NCBI GenBank assembly: GCA_016793465.1
Contig: JAEUJW010000022.1
Location: 1 to 64,000 of the forward strand
Length of the DNA: 64,000 bases
DNA from: Myxococcales bacterium
GTDB taxonomy: Bacteria; Myxococcota; Polyangia; Nannocystales; Nannocystaceae
Reading direction: 5' to 3'
Both the position numbers and the translations under genes were made by a program. Of the stretch, positions 58,001 through 64,000 are shown piece by piece; the stretch's first letter is position 1, and each line of letters begins with the position of its first letter. The notes under the pieces were generated by a model. It was not told the DNA's origin, made no database searches, and saw nothing but the letters and a program-made list of their open reading frames with translations.

Positions 58001-58434
58001 TGGCGCCCGTCCTCCGGCGAGAAGATGCGGTTGATCCCGTAGGCGTGCAGCGCCTCGATCTCCCGCGGAACAATGACCCCGCCCCCGCCGCCCCAGATCG
58101 TCACGTGCCCCGCGCCCTTCTCGCGCAAGAGGTCGTACATGTACTTGAAGTACTCGACGTGCCCGCCCTGGTAAGACGACACCGCGATCGCCTGCGCGTC
58201 CTCCTGGATGGCCGCGTCGACCACCTCCTCGGCGCCGCGGTTGTGCCCGAGGTGAATCACCTCCGCGCCGCCGCTCTGCAGGATCCGGCGCATCACCCCG
58301 ATCGCCGCGTCGTGCCCGTCGAACAGCGACGCCGCCGTCACCACCCGGATCTTGTGGCGGGCGGCGTAGCGCGCCCGCGGACCGGCTACCGGGGTCGTCG
58401 CAGCGGGTTCGGACTTCAGATCGGCGCTGGGCAT
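55090..58434 (-). CDS. icmF: Fused isobutyryl-CoA mutase (IcmF)
   Basis: 1114 residues, the usual length. An adenosylcobalamin-dependent carbon-skeleton mutase interconverts isobutyryl- and n-butyryl-CoA, with an in-built GTPase chaperone. The N-terminal B12-binding domain has LFDGHDAAIGVMRRILQSGG (His41). The MeaB-like G domain has the P-loop GTGGAGKSS (228-236), VETSGIGQGDAEI and NKFEHKG. The C-terminal TIM-barrel mutase runs from residue about 560, with GWDPDERPDIFGKIGESGVS and FALRMMGDIQDYF. A dispersed palindrome (57124-57144) encodes LHGPASLQG between the G and mutase domains. A TACTCT box lies 11 nt before the ATG. Confidence 0.95.
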   Translation of the reverse strand: MPSADLKSEPAATTPVAGPRARYAARHKIRVVTAASLFDGHDAAIGVMRRILQSGGAEVIHLGHNRGAEEVVDAAIQEDAQAIAVSSYQGGHVEYFKYMYDLLREKGAGHVTIWGGGGGVIVPREIEALHAYGINRIFSPEDGRQLGLTGMIDQILAGADFSTAPADALAEVAWVTGNRRGADGHTSRLARLITAVEAAAADEADAAGLLAAVRAGDDGGVPILGITGTGGAGKSSLTDELVSRLLRDHPERHIAVVSVDPTRRRTGGALLGDRIRMNSLRDGRVYMRSLATRAAGVELSRATDDVVRLLQRSGFDLVIVETSGIGQGDAEITRLADVCLYVMTAEYGAPSQLEKIEMLDVADLVAINKFEHKGSKDALRDVRKQFRRNREVPYSVADADLPVFGTVASRFHDSGVNGLYAAVCRTLTAKLHGPASLQGGSAWTCKIAAGQLAIASDTRDLIPPERTRYLAEVVRSVREYKARAAAQVERVREAAALRRSKALLAGEVEAGAFDRAIAKVEAEIGADARAALVEIPRLRAAYASGEYVVKIRQSEVRYPTQVTTLSGTRQPRVAVPTDDEPGALVRFALLENLPGYFPFTGGVFPFKREGEDPKRMFAGEGGPGRTNERFHYLSHGEPAKRLSTAFDSVTLYGWDPDERPDIFGKIGESGVSICTLDDAKELYAGFDLCDPATSVSMTINGPAPILLAFYMNTAIDQQVALEQEKKGAALTEAERAAVRDRTLQVVRGTVQADILKEDQAQNTCIFSIEFALRMMGDIQDYFIRKKVRNYYSVSISGYHIAEAGANPISQLAFTLANGFTFVEYYRARGLDVDAFAPNLSFFFSNGLDSEYTVIGRVARRIWAIAMRDLHGADERSQKLKYHIQTSGRSLHAMEIDFNDIRTTLQALFAYYDHCNSLHTNAYDEAITTPTAESVRRAMAIQLIIAREQGLARTENMLQGSYVVEQLTELVEEAVLGEFLRLDERGGVLGAMERQYQRGKIQDESLLYEQLKHSGELPIIGVNTFTNPERSGDEEARGIQLTRASEAEKTEQIRRLRMFQARHADVTTTALAELRRVALAGGNIFEQLMETARVCSLGQITRALFEVGGEYRRSM
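57124..57144 (-). repeat. Dispersed palindrome copy inside icmF
   Basis: In the mRNA: CACGGCCCTGCGAGCCTG, with one stem mismatch (G to A). Read as LHGPASLQ in the linker between domains. Confidence 0.58.
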
Positions 58435-58445
58435 CGTTCGCGGCC

Positions 58446-58451
58446 AGAGTA
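58446..58451 (-). promoter_or_regulatory. TANNNT -10 box, 11 nt before ATG 58434
   Basis: TACTCT on the minus strand (complement AGAGTA), without a recognisable Shine-Dalgarno. Confidence 0.4.
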
Positions 58452-58484
58452 GGCCCGCGACCGAGCCCGGGTTGAGAGGGTTTT

Positions 58485-58513
58485 TTGGCGCCGGCTGCGG
58501 CTTGACTCACAAT
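58485..58513 (+). promoter_or_regulatory. Promoter TTGGCG-N17-CACAAT, 9 nt before ATG 58523
   Basis: -35 at 58485-58490 and -10 at 58508-58513; short leader. Confidence 0.45.
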
Positions 58514-58522
58514 GGCCCGGGT

Positions 58523-59572
58523 ATGACATCCGACCACAGATCTCGCCGCCCGCGCGCAAGCCTCGCGCCGCTGGCCTTTCTGTGCGTCCTGGTCGCCTCC
58601 GGCCCGCTCGCGGCCGCCGGACCGCGGCTCGGGTGGTCCAACGCCCCCCGCTGGCGGCTCCCGGCCCGCCGCGCCCCCGAGTGCCCCGACGGCTACCGCC
58701 GCGACACCGGCCGGTCGATCGCACAGGTCCACAAGGCCAGGTGCATCGAGTCAGGTCCCAAGGGCCAGGTCCGTCCGCCGCCCGCGCCGGCCCCCGGCGT
58801 CCGCCCCGCGCCCCGCCCCGCCCCGGCGCCCCGCCCCGACGTGCGCCACGAGCCCGCCCCGCGCCCCGCCCCGGCCCCGCGCCCCGCTCCTCCCGCCGCT
58901 CCCGCCCGCATCCCGACGATCGCCCCCGGCCTCGACGGCACCGCCCTCATGCGCATGAACCGCGAGCGCTGCCTGGCCTACCTCGACGAGCGCGAGGTCC
59001 CCTACGCCGCGGTCGACCGCGGCGACGCCCGCGAGGTGGCGATCCCCGTGCGCCTGACCGGGCCCGTCGCCGGGGTCACCTTCACGATCCCCTGGTCCGA
59101 CGACGAGGCGACCGATCACCACGCCGTGTGGGACTGCCGCCTGGTCGCGGCGATCGTCCCGGTCGCCGAGTTCCTGCACGCCCACGGCGTCACCGAGGTG
59201 CAATATTTCTCGGCCTTACGTAGGGGAAAGATCGTGCGCAAGAAGCCCGGCAGCCAGCACAACCTCGGGCTCGCGCTCGACCTGCTCGGCTTTCGCGGCC
59301 CCGGCCTGGCCCTCGCCGTCGTCGAGCACACCTACCCGAAAAGGCGCCTGCGCCAGTGCCCGGCCGGCTACGGCAGCCCCGGCAGCCCGGTCCCCGTCGG
59401 CAGCGACGCGGCCGATCTCTACCTCGCCCTGGTCTGCCAGGCCTACGCGCGCGGGCTGTTCCACACGCTCCTGACCCCCGACCACGACCACGACCACCGC
59501 AACCACCTCCACCTCGACCTCAAAGCCGGGCAACCGAGCCCCGCCGACCCCTTCCTGAGCCTCGCCGAATGA
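58523..59572 (+). CDS. Extensin-like / LAS-type (VanY-like) putative zinc peptidase, secreted
   Basis: 349 residues. A signal peptide (LAPLAFLCVLVASGPLAAA) is followed by a Pro/Arg/Ala linker (~60 residues) and an extensin-like C-terminal domain. KPGSQHNLGLALDLLGF carries the SxHxxGxAxD zinc motif (GSQHNLGLALD) and HDHRNHLHLDL the HxH end, as in D-Ala-D-Ala carboxypeptidase-like LAS enzymes. CLAYLDEREVPYAAVD fits the domain start. It probably trims peptidoglycan peptides. Confidence 0.8.
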   Translation: MTSDHRSRRPRASLAPLAFLCVLVASGPLAAAGPRLGWSNAPRWRLPARRAPECPDGYRRDTGRSIAQVHKARCIESGPKGQVRPPPAPAPGVRPAPRPAPAPRPDVRHEPAPRPAPAPRPAPPAAPARIPTIAPGLDGTALMRMNRERCLAYLDEREVPYAAVDRGDAREVAIPVRLTGPVAGVTFTIPWSDDEATDHHAVWDCRLVAAIVPVAEFLHAHGVTEVQYFSALRRGKIVRKKPGSQHNLGLALDLLGFRGPGLALAVVEHTYPKRRLRQCPAGYGSPGSPVPVGSDAADLYLALVCQAYARGLFHTLLTPDHDHDHRNHLHLDLKAGQPSPADPFLSLAE

Positions 59573-59693
59573 CGCCGAAGTTGCGCACCATCGGCCGCCG
59601 ACACCGCCTACCCTGGGCCGCGAACGCGACCGGGGCGGCCCGCACGGGCCGTAAACGCCCGCCTGCCCGATGGTGCCGGGCGGGCCAACCCGT

Positions 59694-59699
59694 TACACT
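59694..59699 (+). promoter_or_regulatory. TACACT -10 box upstream of the Ser/Thr kinase
   Basis: A TANNNT box (59694-59699) ends 21 nt before ATG 59721, leaving a short leader. Confidence 0.35.
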
Positions 59700-59720
59700 C
59701 GCCTCTCCCGCGACCGCGAA

Positions 59721-61205
59721 ATGACCGTTCCGCCCCGACGCCGCCAACCCGCGAGAGTCGAGCCCGTCGAGACGGAGCCGAACAGCGCCTCGTCCTCGTC
59801 GCTGGAGGTCAGCTTCACCGACGACATCGGCCGCACCATCGCCGCCCGCTACCTCATCCAGGAGGTCATCGGCGAGGGCGGCATGGGCGTCGTCTACGAG
59901 GCCCACGACGCCCGCGTCGATCGCCAGGTCGCGATCAAGCTGGTCCGCCGCGAGTGCCTGACCGACACCAAGTTCATCATCCGCTTCCGCCGCGAGCTCG
60001 AGGTCACCTCGCAGCTGCGCCACCCGTCGACCATCCGCGTCTACGAGCACGGCGAGACCGAGGACGGCCGCCCGTACATGGTGATGGAGCTGCTCACCGG
60101 CCAGAGCATGGCCGAGCGCCTCGAGCAGGGCCGCATCCCCGAGTACCAGGCCCTGCAGTTCGCCAAGCAGATCGCCGAGAGCCTCAGCGAGGCCCACGAG
60201 CACGGCATTTTCCACCGCGACCTGAAGCCCGACAACATCTTCATCGAGACCGTCGGCGTCACGACCCTCGTCAAGGTGCTCGACTTCGGCATCGCCGGCG
60301 GCCTCGACGCCATGAAGCTGACGCGCGCCGGCGAGGTGTTCGGCACCCCGCAGTACATGAGCCCCGAGCAGTGCAACGGCGGCGACCTCGACCATCGCAC
60401 CGACATCTACTCGCTCGGCTGCATCCTCTACGAGATGATCGAAGGTAAGCCGCCGTTCTCCGCCGAGTCGCCGATGGCGACCATGCTGAAGCACGTGCGC
60501 GCCAAGATCCCGACGCCGCGCCACGCCGCCCCCGCGACCGTCAAGCTGCTGCAGCTCGCCCTGCGCAAGGATCGCAGCAAGCGCATCCAGACCGCCGGCC
60601 GCTTCGCCGAGCTGATCGGCCAGGCCCTCGGCGCCGTGCGTGCCGCCGAGGAGGGCCGACCCGTGCCCGAGCTCAGCGGCGCCCTCGCGACCAGCGCGGT
60701 CAACACCGGCCCGTTCGCCCCGGTCCCCGCCGCCGCCGGCCGCCCGGCCCCGATGGACGCCAACCGCGGCCCCGAGCCCAACCGCACCCCGCTGATCCTC
60801 ATCGGAATCGGCGCGCTCGGCCTGCTCGCCACCATCATCATGCTCATCCTGCCGGACAGCCCGCCGGCGCCGAGCGGCGAGACCCCCGCGGCCGACGGCA
60901 AGAACGCCGAGCCCCCGCAGGACGTCGGCCTCCCGCTCAGCCGCCCGCTGATCCGCAGCAACGTCGAGGGCGCCGCGGTCTACGTCGACGGCGTGTTCGT
61001 CGGCAACACCCCGTGCGAGGCCCCGGTGCCCGTCGGCGACAACCAGGCCCACGAGATCCGCCTGAAGAAAGACGGCTACATCGACGTGTTCCAGAGCTGG
61101 CGGCCGCTGACCGTCACCGACACGCCGCCGCCGTTCTCGGCGATGCTCCCGGTCGCCAGCACCATCCAGGTCAAGGGCGGCAAGAAGAACGGCAAGTCGC
61201 CCTGA
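59721..61205 (+). CDS. Ser/Thr protein kinase with TM segment and PEGA-like C-terminus
   Basis: 494 residues. The Hanks-type kinase domain (45-310) has P-loop GEGGMGVVYEAHD (51-63), Lys73 in VAIKLV, HRDLKPDN (Asp167), DFG (188-190) and MSPEQCNG. After an Ala/Pro linker a membrane helix (LILIGIGALGLLATIIMLIL, about 357-376) leads to an extracytoplasmic PEGA-like domain: VEGAAVYVDGVFVGNTPCEA and HEIRLKKDGYIDVFQSW. It phosphorylates Ser/Thr in response to an external cue, as in the many myxobacterial STKs. The S1-domain gene follows 104 bp downstream. Confidence 0.93.
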   Translation: MTVPPRRRQPARVEPVETEPNSASSSSLEVSFTDDIGRTIAARYLIQEVIGEGGMGVVYEAHDARVDRQVAIKLVRRECLTDTKFIIRFRRELEVTSQLRHPSTIRVYEHGETEDGRPYMVMELLTGQSMAERLEQGRIPEYQALQFAKQIAESLSEAHEHGIFHRDLKPDNIFIETVGVTTLVKVLDFGIAGGLDAMKLTRAGEVFGTPQYMSPEQCNGGDLDHRTDIYSLGCILYEMIEGKPPFSAESPMATMLKHVRAKIPTPRHAAPATVKLLQLALRKDRSKRIQTAGRFAELIGQALGAVRAAEEGRPVPELSGALATSAVNTGPFAPVPAAAGRPAPMDANRGPEPNRTPLILIGIGALGLLATIIMLILPDSPPAPSGETPAADGKNAEPPQDVGLPLSRPLIRSNVEGAAVYVDGVFVGNTPCEAPVPVGDNQAHEIRLKKDGYIDVFQSWRPLTVTDTPPPFSAMLPVASTIQVKGGKKNGKSP

Positions 61206-61309
61206 CGCGGCCGGCGCCGGCCCGGACCGACAATTTCGTGTCCACGGCCACGGGTCGCCCGCCGGCCCCCTTGTGAGCAGCATGCGCTTTTGCGAAGCTC
61301 CCCCTCCGC

Positions 61310-62608
61310 ATGGCCGCCCAGCAAGATGAAGATTTCGCCGCGATGTTCGAAGCCACCCCGAAGGCCCCGGCCGCCCGCGGGGCCCGGCGGGTCAAGCCCG
61401 GCCAGCTGGTCGAGGGCATCGTCGTCGAGTTCGGCGCCGACAGCGTGTTCGTCGACATCGGCACCAAGTCCGAGGCCCGCATCGACCGCGCCCAGCTGCT
61501 CGACAAGGACGGCAAGCTGAAGGTCGCCCTCGGCGACAAGCTGCGCGCGACCGTCGCCAGCGCCAACCACGAGGGCGTCGTGCTGATCGTCCAGATCGGC
61601 AAGGGCGGCGTCGACGTGCAGGCCCTCGAGCTCGCCCGCGACAGCGGCGTGCCCGTCGAGGGCACCGTGTCCAAGGCGGTCAAGGCCGGCCTCGAGGTCG
61701 AGATCGGCGGCGTGCGGGCGTTCTGCCCGGCCTCGCAGGTCGACCTCAACTACGTGCAGGACCTCGAGCTCTACGTCGGCCAGAAGCACTTCTTCAAGGT
61801 CGTGGAGATCCGCGACAACGGCCGCAGCGTGATCGTCTCGCGCAAGGGCGTGCTGAAGGACGAACGCGAGAACCAGGCCCGCGCCGTGCGCGAGCGCCTC
61901 GCCGTCGGCGCCGAGCTCGACGGCATCGTCCAGACCATCCAGCCCTACGGCGCCTTCATCGACCTCGGCGGCCTCGAGGGCCTCGTCCACATCTCCGAGC
62001 TCGGCCACGGCCGCGTCGACAAGGTCGAGGACGTGCTGAAGGTCGGCGAGGCCGTGCGCGTGCGCGTGCTCGCCATCGAACAGAAGGGCACCTCCGGCGA
62101 CCTCAAGGTCAGCCTGTCCATGAAGTCCGCCCAGCAGGCCGAGGACTCCGGCCCCGCCCCCGACACCATCCTGTCCGGCAAGGTCCACGAGGTCACCAAC
62201 TTCGGCGTGTTCGTCGACACCGAACAAGGCCGCGGCCTCGTCCCCACCAACGAGCTCGGCCTGCCCCACGGCGCCGACCCCAAGCGCACGTTCACCCCGG
62301 GCAAAGAGGTCGAGGTCGTCGTGCTCTCGCGCGACGCCAAGAACGGCCGCCTCCGCCTCAGCATCAAGGGCGTCGCCTCCGCCGAGGAGCGCTCCAACTA
62401 CAAGACCTTCGCCCGCGAGTCCAAGAAGGCCTCCGGCGGCGGCAAGGGCCTCGGCAGCCTCGGCGACCTGCTCGGCAACTCCGACCTCGGCGCCAAGCTC
62501 CCCGCCGGCCCCGCCGCCAGCAAGCCCGCCAAGTCCGCCGCCCCGACCCCGCGCCCCGCCGCGTCCGAGCCCCGGGGCGACGACGGCAACCGCCGCCGCC
62601 GCGTCTGA
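61310..62608 (+). CDS. S1 RNA-binding domain protein (ribosomal protein S1 / S1-repeat type)
   Basis: 432 residues. Four S1 repeats are visible: GQLVEGIVVEFGADSVFVDI, VPVEGTVSKAVKAGLEVEIG, GAELDGIVQTIQPYGAFIDL (with GLVHISELGHGRVDKVEDVL) and ILSGKVHEVTNFGVFVDTEQ. A Lys/Ala/Gly/Arg-rich tail ends in RRRRV. It is shorter than a full six-repeat S1 and most resembles the S1-like proteins of high-GC bacteria; a role in translation or RNA turnover is likely. Confidence 0.88.
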   Translation: MAAQQDEDFAAMFEATPKAPAARGARRVKPGQLVEGIVVEFGADSVFVDIGTKSEARIDRAQLLDKDGKLKVALGDKLRATVASANHEGVVLIVQIGKGGVDVQALELARDSGVPVEGTVSKAVKAGLEVEIGGVRAFCPASQVDLNYVQDLELYVGQKHFFKVVEIRDNGRSVIVSRKGVLKDERENQARAVRERLAVGAELDGIVQTIQPYGAFIDLGGLEGLVHISELGHGRVDKVEDVLKVGEAVRVRVLAIEQKGTSGDLKVSLSMKSAQQAEDSGPAPDTILSGKVHEVTNFGVFVDTEQGRGLVPTNELGLPHGADPKRTFTPGKEVEVVVLSRDAKNGRLRLSIKGVASAEERSNYKTFARESKKASGGGKGLGSLGDLLGNSDLGAKLPAGPAASKPAKSAAPTPRPAASEPRGDDGNRRRRV

Positions 62609-62666
62609 ACCGAGCGCGCGCACCGGACGCAGCGACGGCGGCCGCCGGCGCTGCGTCCGTGCTTCG

Positions 62667-63368
62667 TCAACCCGACGCGCACGCCCGCGTGAACGCCTCC
62701 GCCAGCCCCGCGAAGGTCGGCTCGAAGCGCCGCGCGAGCGTCTCCCACGCGCCCGCCGGCGCCGCCAGCAGCTCGCGCCGCAGCCCGTTCGCCGCCCCGT
62801 AGTCGACGATCCTCCCCCGCCCGGCGAGCTGCGCCCCGAACATCAGCGCCCGCATCGCGTGCACGAGGAACTTCCGCCCCGCCGTCGGATCCTCGCCGTC
62901 CGCGAGCTCGCTCAGCGCCCGCCGCCCCTTGTCCCAGTGCCGCTCCGCGACGTACGTGATCGCCGGCGCGAGCGCGCCGCGATCGACGACGAACCCCGCC
63001 CCCAGCTCCTCACGCCGCAGCCACACCTGCTCCGCCGGCAGCCACAGACACTCGAGCGCCAGCAGCACATGCGCGTCCCGCATCTTGATGAACGTCGGCG
63101 CATCGAACACCCAGATCTGCCGATCGTCGCGCCCGATGAAGTCCCGCCGCGCCCCGCGGTAGCGCCTCGCGTCCGGCGCCGCCCACCCGTCGCGCACCAG
63201 CCACTGCATGCCGCGCCAGCGCCGACGATGCGGCCGCATCACCGCGACGATGTCGTGGTCCGAGCCCGCGTGCGCCGTCCCGTGCGCGCGCGAGCCGATC
63301 ACGTACACATTCAGCAGATCCTCGCGCGACAGCCCGTCGACCGCGATCAGCGCCTCGAGGTCGATCAC
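62667..63368 (-). CDS. Nucleotidyltransferase-domain protein
   Basis: 233 residues. The N-terminal NTP_transf_2-like motif VYVIGSRAHGTAHAGSDHD gives the GS and D-x-D metal site. The rest is helical and of unknown fold, with HWDKGRRALSELADGEDPTA and FLVHAMRALMFGAQLAGRG. GTG 63368 overlaps the stop of the PhyH-type gene (GTGA), so they are co-translated. It could be an AMP- or nucleotide-transferring modifier or an antitoxin-like enzyme; the substrate is unknown. Confidence 0.78.
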   Translation of the reverse strand: MIDLEALIAVDGLSREDLLNVYVIGSRAHGTAHAGSDHDIVAVMRPHRRRWRGMQWLVRDGWAAPDARRYRGARRDFIGRDDRQIWVFDAPTFIKMRDAHVLLALECLWLPAEQVWLRREELGAGFVVDRGALAPAITYVAERHWDKGRRALSELADGEDPTAGRKFLVHAMRALMFGAQLAGRGRIVDYGAANGLRRELLAAPAGAWETLARRFEPTFAGLAEAFTRACASG

Positions 63369-64000
63369 GCCGCCCCCCCGACGTGCGCCAGGCTCCACTG
63401 CAGCGCCGTCGTCGGCCCCGGCTGCAGCCCCGGCAACCTCGCCAGGTACATGTCCCGCTGCCTCTGCGTCACGTGCCGCGGCAGCCGCGGGAACATACGA
63501 AACCCGTCGCCCGGGTGATGACTCGAGCAGCGCCGCTCCGCCACCGCCTCGGCCCGCTTCGCCACCGTCGCCGCCGGCACCTGCTTCTTCGGCAGCATAC
63601 AAATGTACGCGCACACCCGCAGGGCCGGCTTGCTCGGGATCGTGTTGCAATGGAACGTCCGCGAGTCCCACAGCATCAGGTCCCCCGCCTCGCCGCAGAC
63701 CTTCAGGTGCCCGCGGAACAGCGGGTCCTTCTTCTCCTCCTCGCTGAACAGGTACCAGTCGCCCCTGTGCTCGATCCCCCGCTTGCGGAAGAACTCCGCG
63801 TGCGCCCGGTGCGACCGCGGGATCACCACCAACCCGCCCGATCGCTCGTCGTTGTCGACGAGGTTGACGAGCCCCTGGATCGACCACCGCGGCGGACGCA
63901 GCGGGCCCTGATCGGTGTGCACGAAGCTGATCGCCGGACGCGGCCGGTAGCGCCGCTCTCCCGACATCAGACAGAACCCGTCGAAGCTGCTCGCCAGCTC
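63365..64000 (-). CDS. Phytanoyl-CoA dioxygenase (PhyH)-family protein, truncated at the window edge
   Basis: The open frame continues past the right edge, so the N-terminus is missing; 211 residues are visible. RPAISFVHTDQGPL carries the His-x-Asp of the 2-His-1-carboxylate Fe(II) site, and the third ligand His is probably in DSRTFHCNTIPSKPALRV, which also holds the 2-oxoglutarate-type Arg. RSIQG-like loop: WSIQGLVNLVDNDERSGGLV. An Fe(II)/2-oxoglutarate oxygenase acting on a lipid or natural-product substrate is expected. Translationally coupled to the nucleotidyltransferase gene. Confidence 0.84.
   Translation of the reverse strand, partial: ELASSFDGFCLMSGERRYRPRPAISFVHTDQGPLRPPRWSIQGLVNLVDNDERSGGLVVIPRSHRAHAEFFRKRGIEHRGDWYLFSEEEKKDPLFRGHLKVCGEAGDLMLWDSRTFHCNTIPSKPALRVCAYICMLPKKQVPAATVAKRAEAVAERRCSSHHPGDGFRMFPRLPRHVTQRQRDMYLARLPGLQPGPTTALQWSLAHVGGAA

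Noticed and set aside
58435..58522. Cobalamin riboswitch upstream of icmF
   Set aside because: The 88-bp gap is too short and has no B12-box-like sequence.

Overview
The window is high-GC DNA (about 70-75% G+C, codons almost always ending in G or C) from what looks like a predatory or social deltaproteobacterium (Myxococcota), most likely Nannocystaceae-like. The evidence is a set of lipoproteins with long Thr/Ser/Asp-rich linkers and Cys-rich tails, Myxococcus cysteine-rich (DUF4215-like) repeats, two MYXO-CTERM-style C-termini (GC-[CN] motif, short hydrophobic stretch, Arg run), a eukaryotic-type Ser/Thr kinase with a PEGA-like tail, an M36 protease, and pervasive GTGA/ATGA overlaps. There are no rRNA or tRNA genes, CRISPR arrays or complete insertion sequences. 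The one hint of a transposase is a 3' fragment at the left edge.

Layout. 1-5.1 kb: the 3' tip of an edge gene, a large inverted repeat, a PI-PLC-like lipoprotein and murG (whose 3' end is triplicated downstream), and two lipoproteins. 5.2-9.1 kb: a cystathionine gamma-synthase-type enzyme and a fused aspartokinase/homoserine dehydrogenase (Asp to Thr/Met branch). 9.1-11.0 kb: an AAA ATPase plus a TOPRIM/DUF4276-like protein, a candidate defence pair with mosaic composition. 11.2-14.9 kb: four exported proteins. 15.1-22.4 kb: an APC permease downstream of a four-gene ABC-2/GldG/DUF4340 operon. 22.7-25.8 kb: a lipoprotein, a GNAT and a Glu/Leu-type dehydrogenase. 25.8-30.9 kb: a type VI secretion cargo cassette (DUF2169, thiolase-fold protein, PAAR-like DUF4150, a putative Cys-His-Asp effector and its partner) flanked by two related ~60-bp repeats. 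31.0-33.7 kb: an OmpR/EnvZ-type two-component system. 33.8-44.8 kb: an MFS/TetR pair, a MocR regulator divergent from a PNPOx-GNAT fusion, and a C45-like/thioredoxin-fold pair sharing one symmetric promoter. 44.9-52 kb: an amidase, an M36 protease, a flavin reductase and HMG-CoA lyase. 52.3-62.6 kb: an RRM protein, a Cys-rich lipoprotein, a basic DNA-binding protein, fused isobutyryl-CoA mutase, an extensin-like peptidase, a Ser/Thr kinase and an S1-domain protein. 62.7-64 kb: a nucleotidyltransferase coupled to an edge-truncated PhyH-type dioxygenase.

Themes. (1) Many genes carry a TANNNT -10 box only 6-12 nt before the start codon and no Shine-Dalgarno, which points to widespread leaderless or near-leaderless transcription. 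(2) A short palindrome, CACGGYCCNNCGGRCCTG, occurs five times, always in the mRNA sense, three times inside coding regions, with compensatory base changes. (3) The type VI cassette and the AAA-TOPRIM pair are the two accessory systems most likely to hold undescribed biology.
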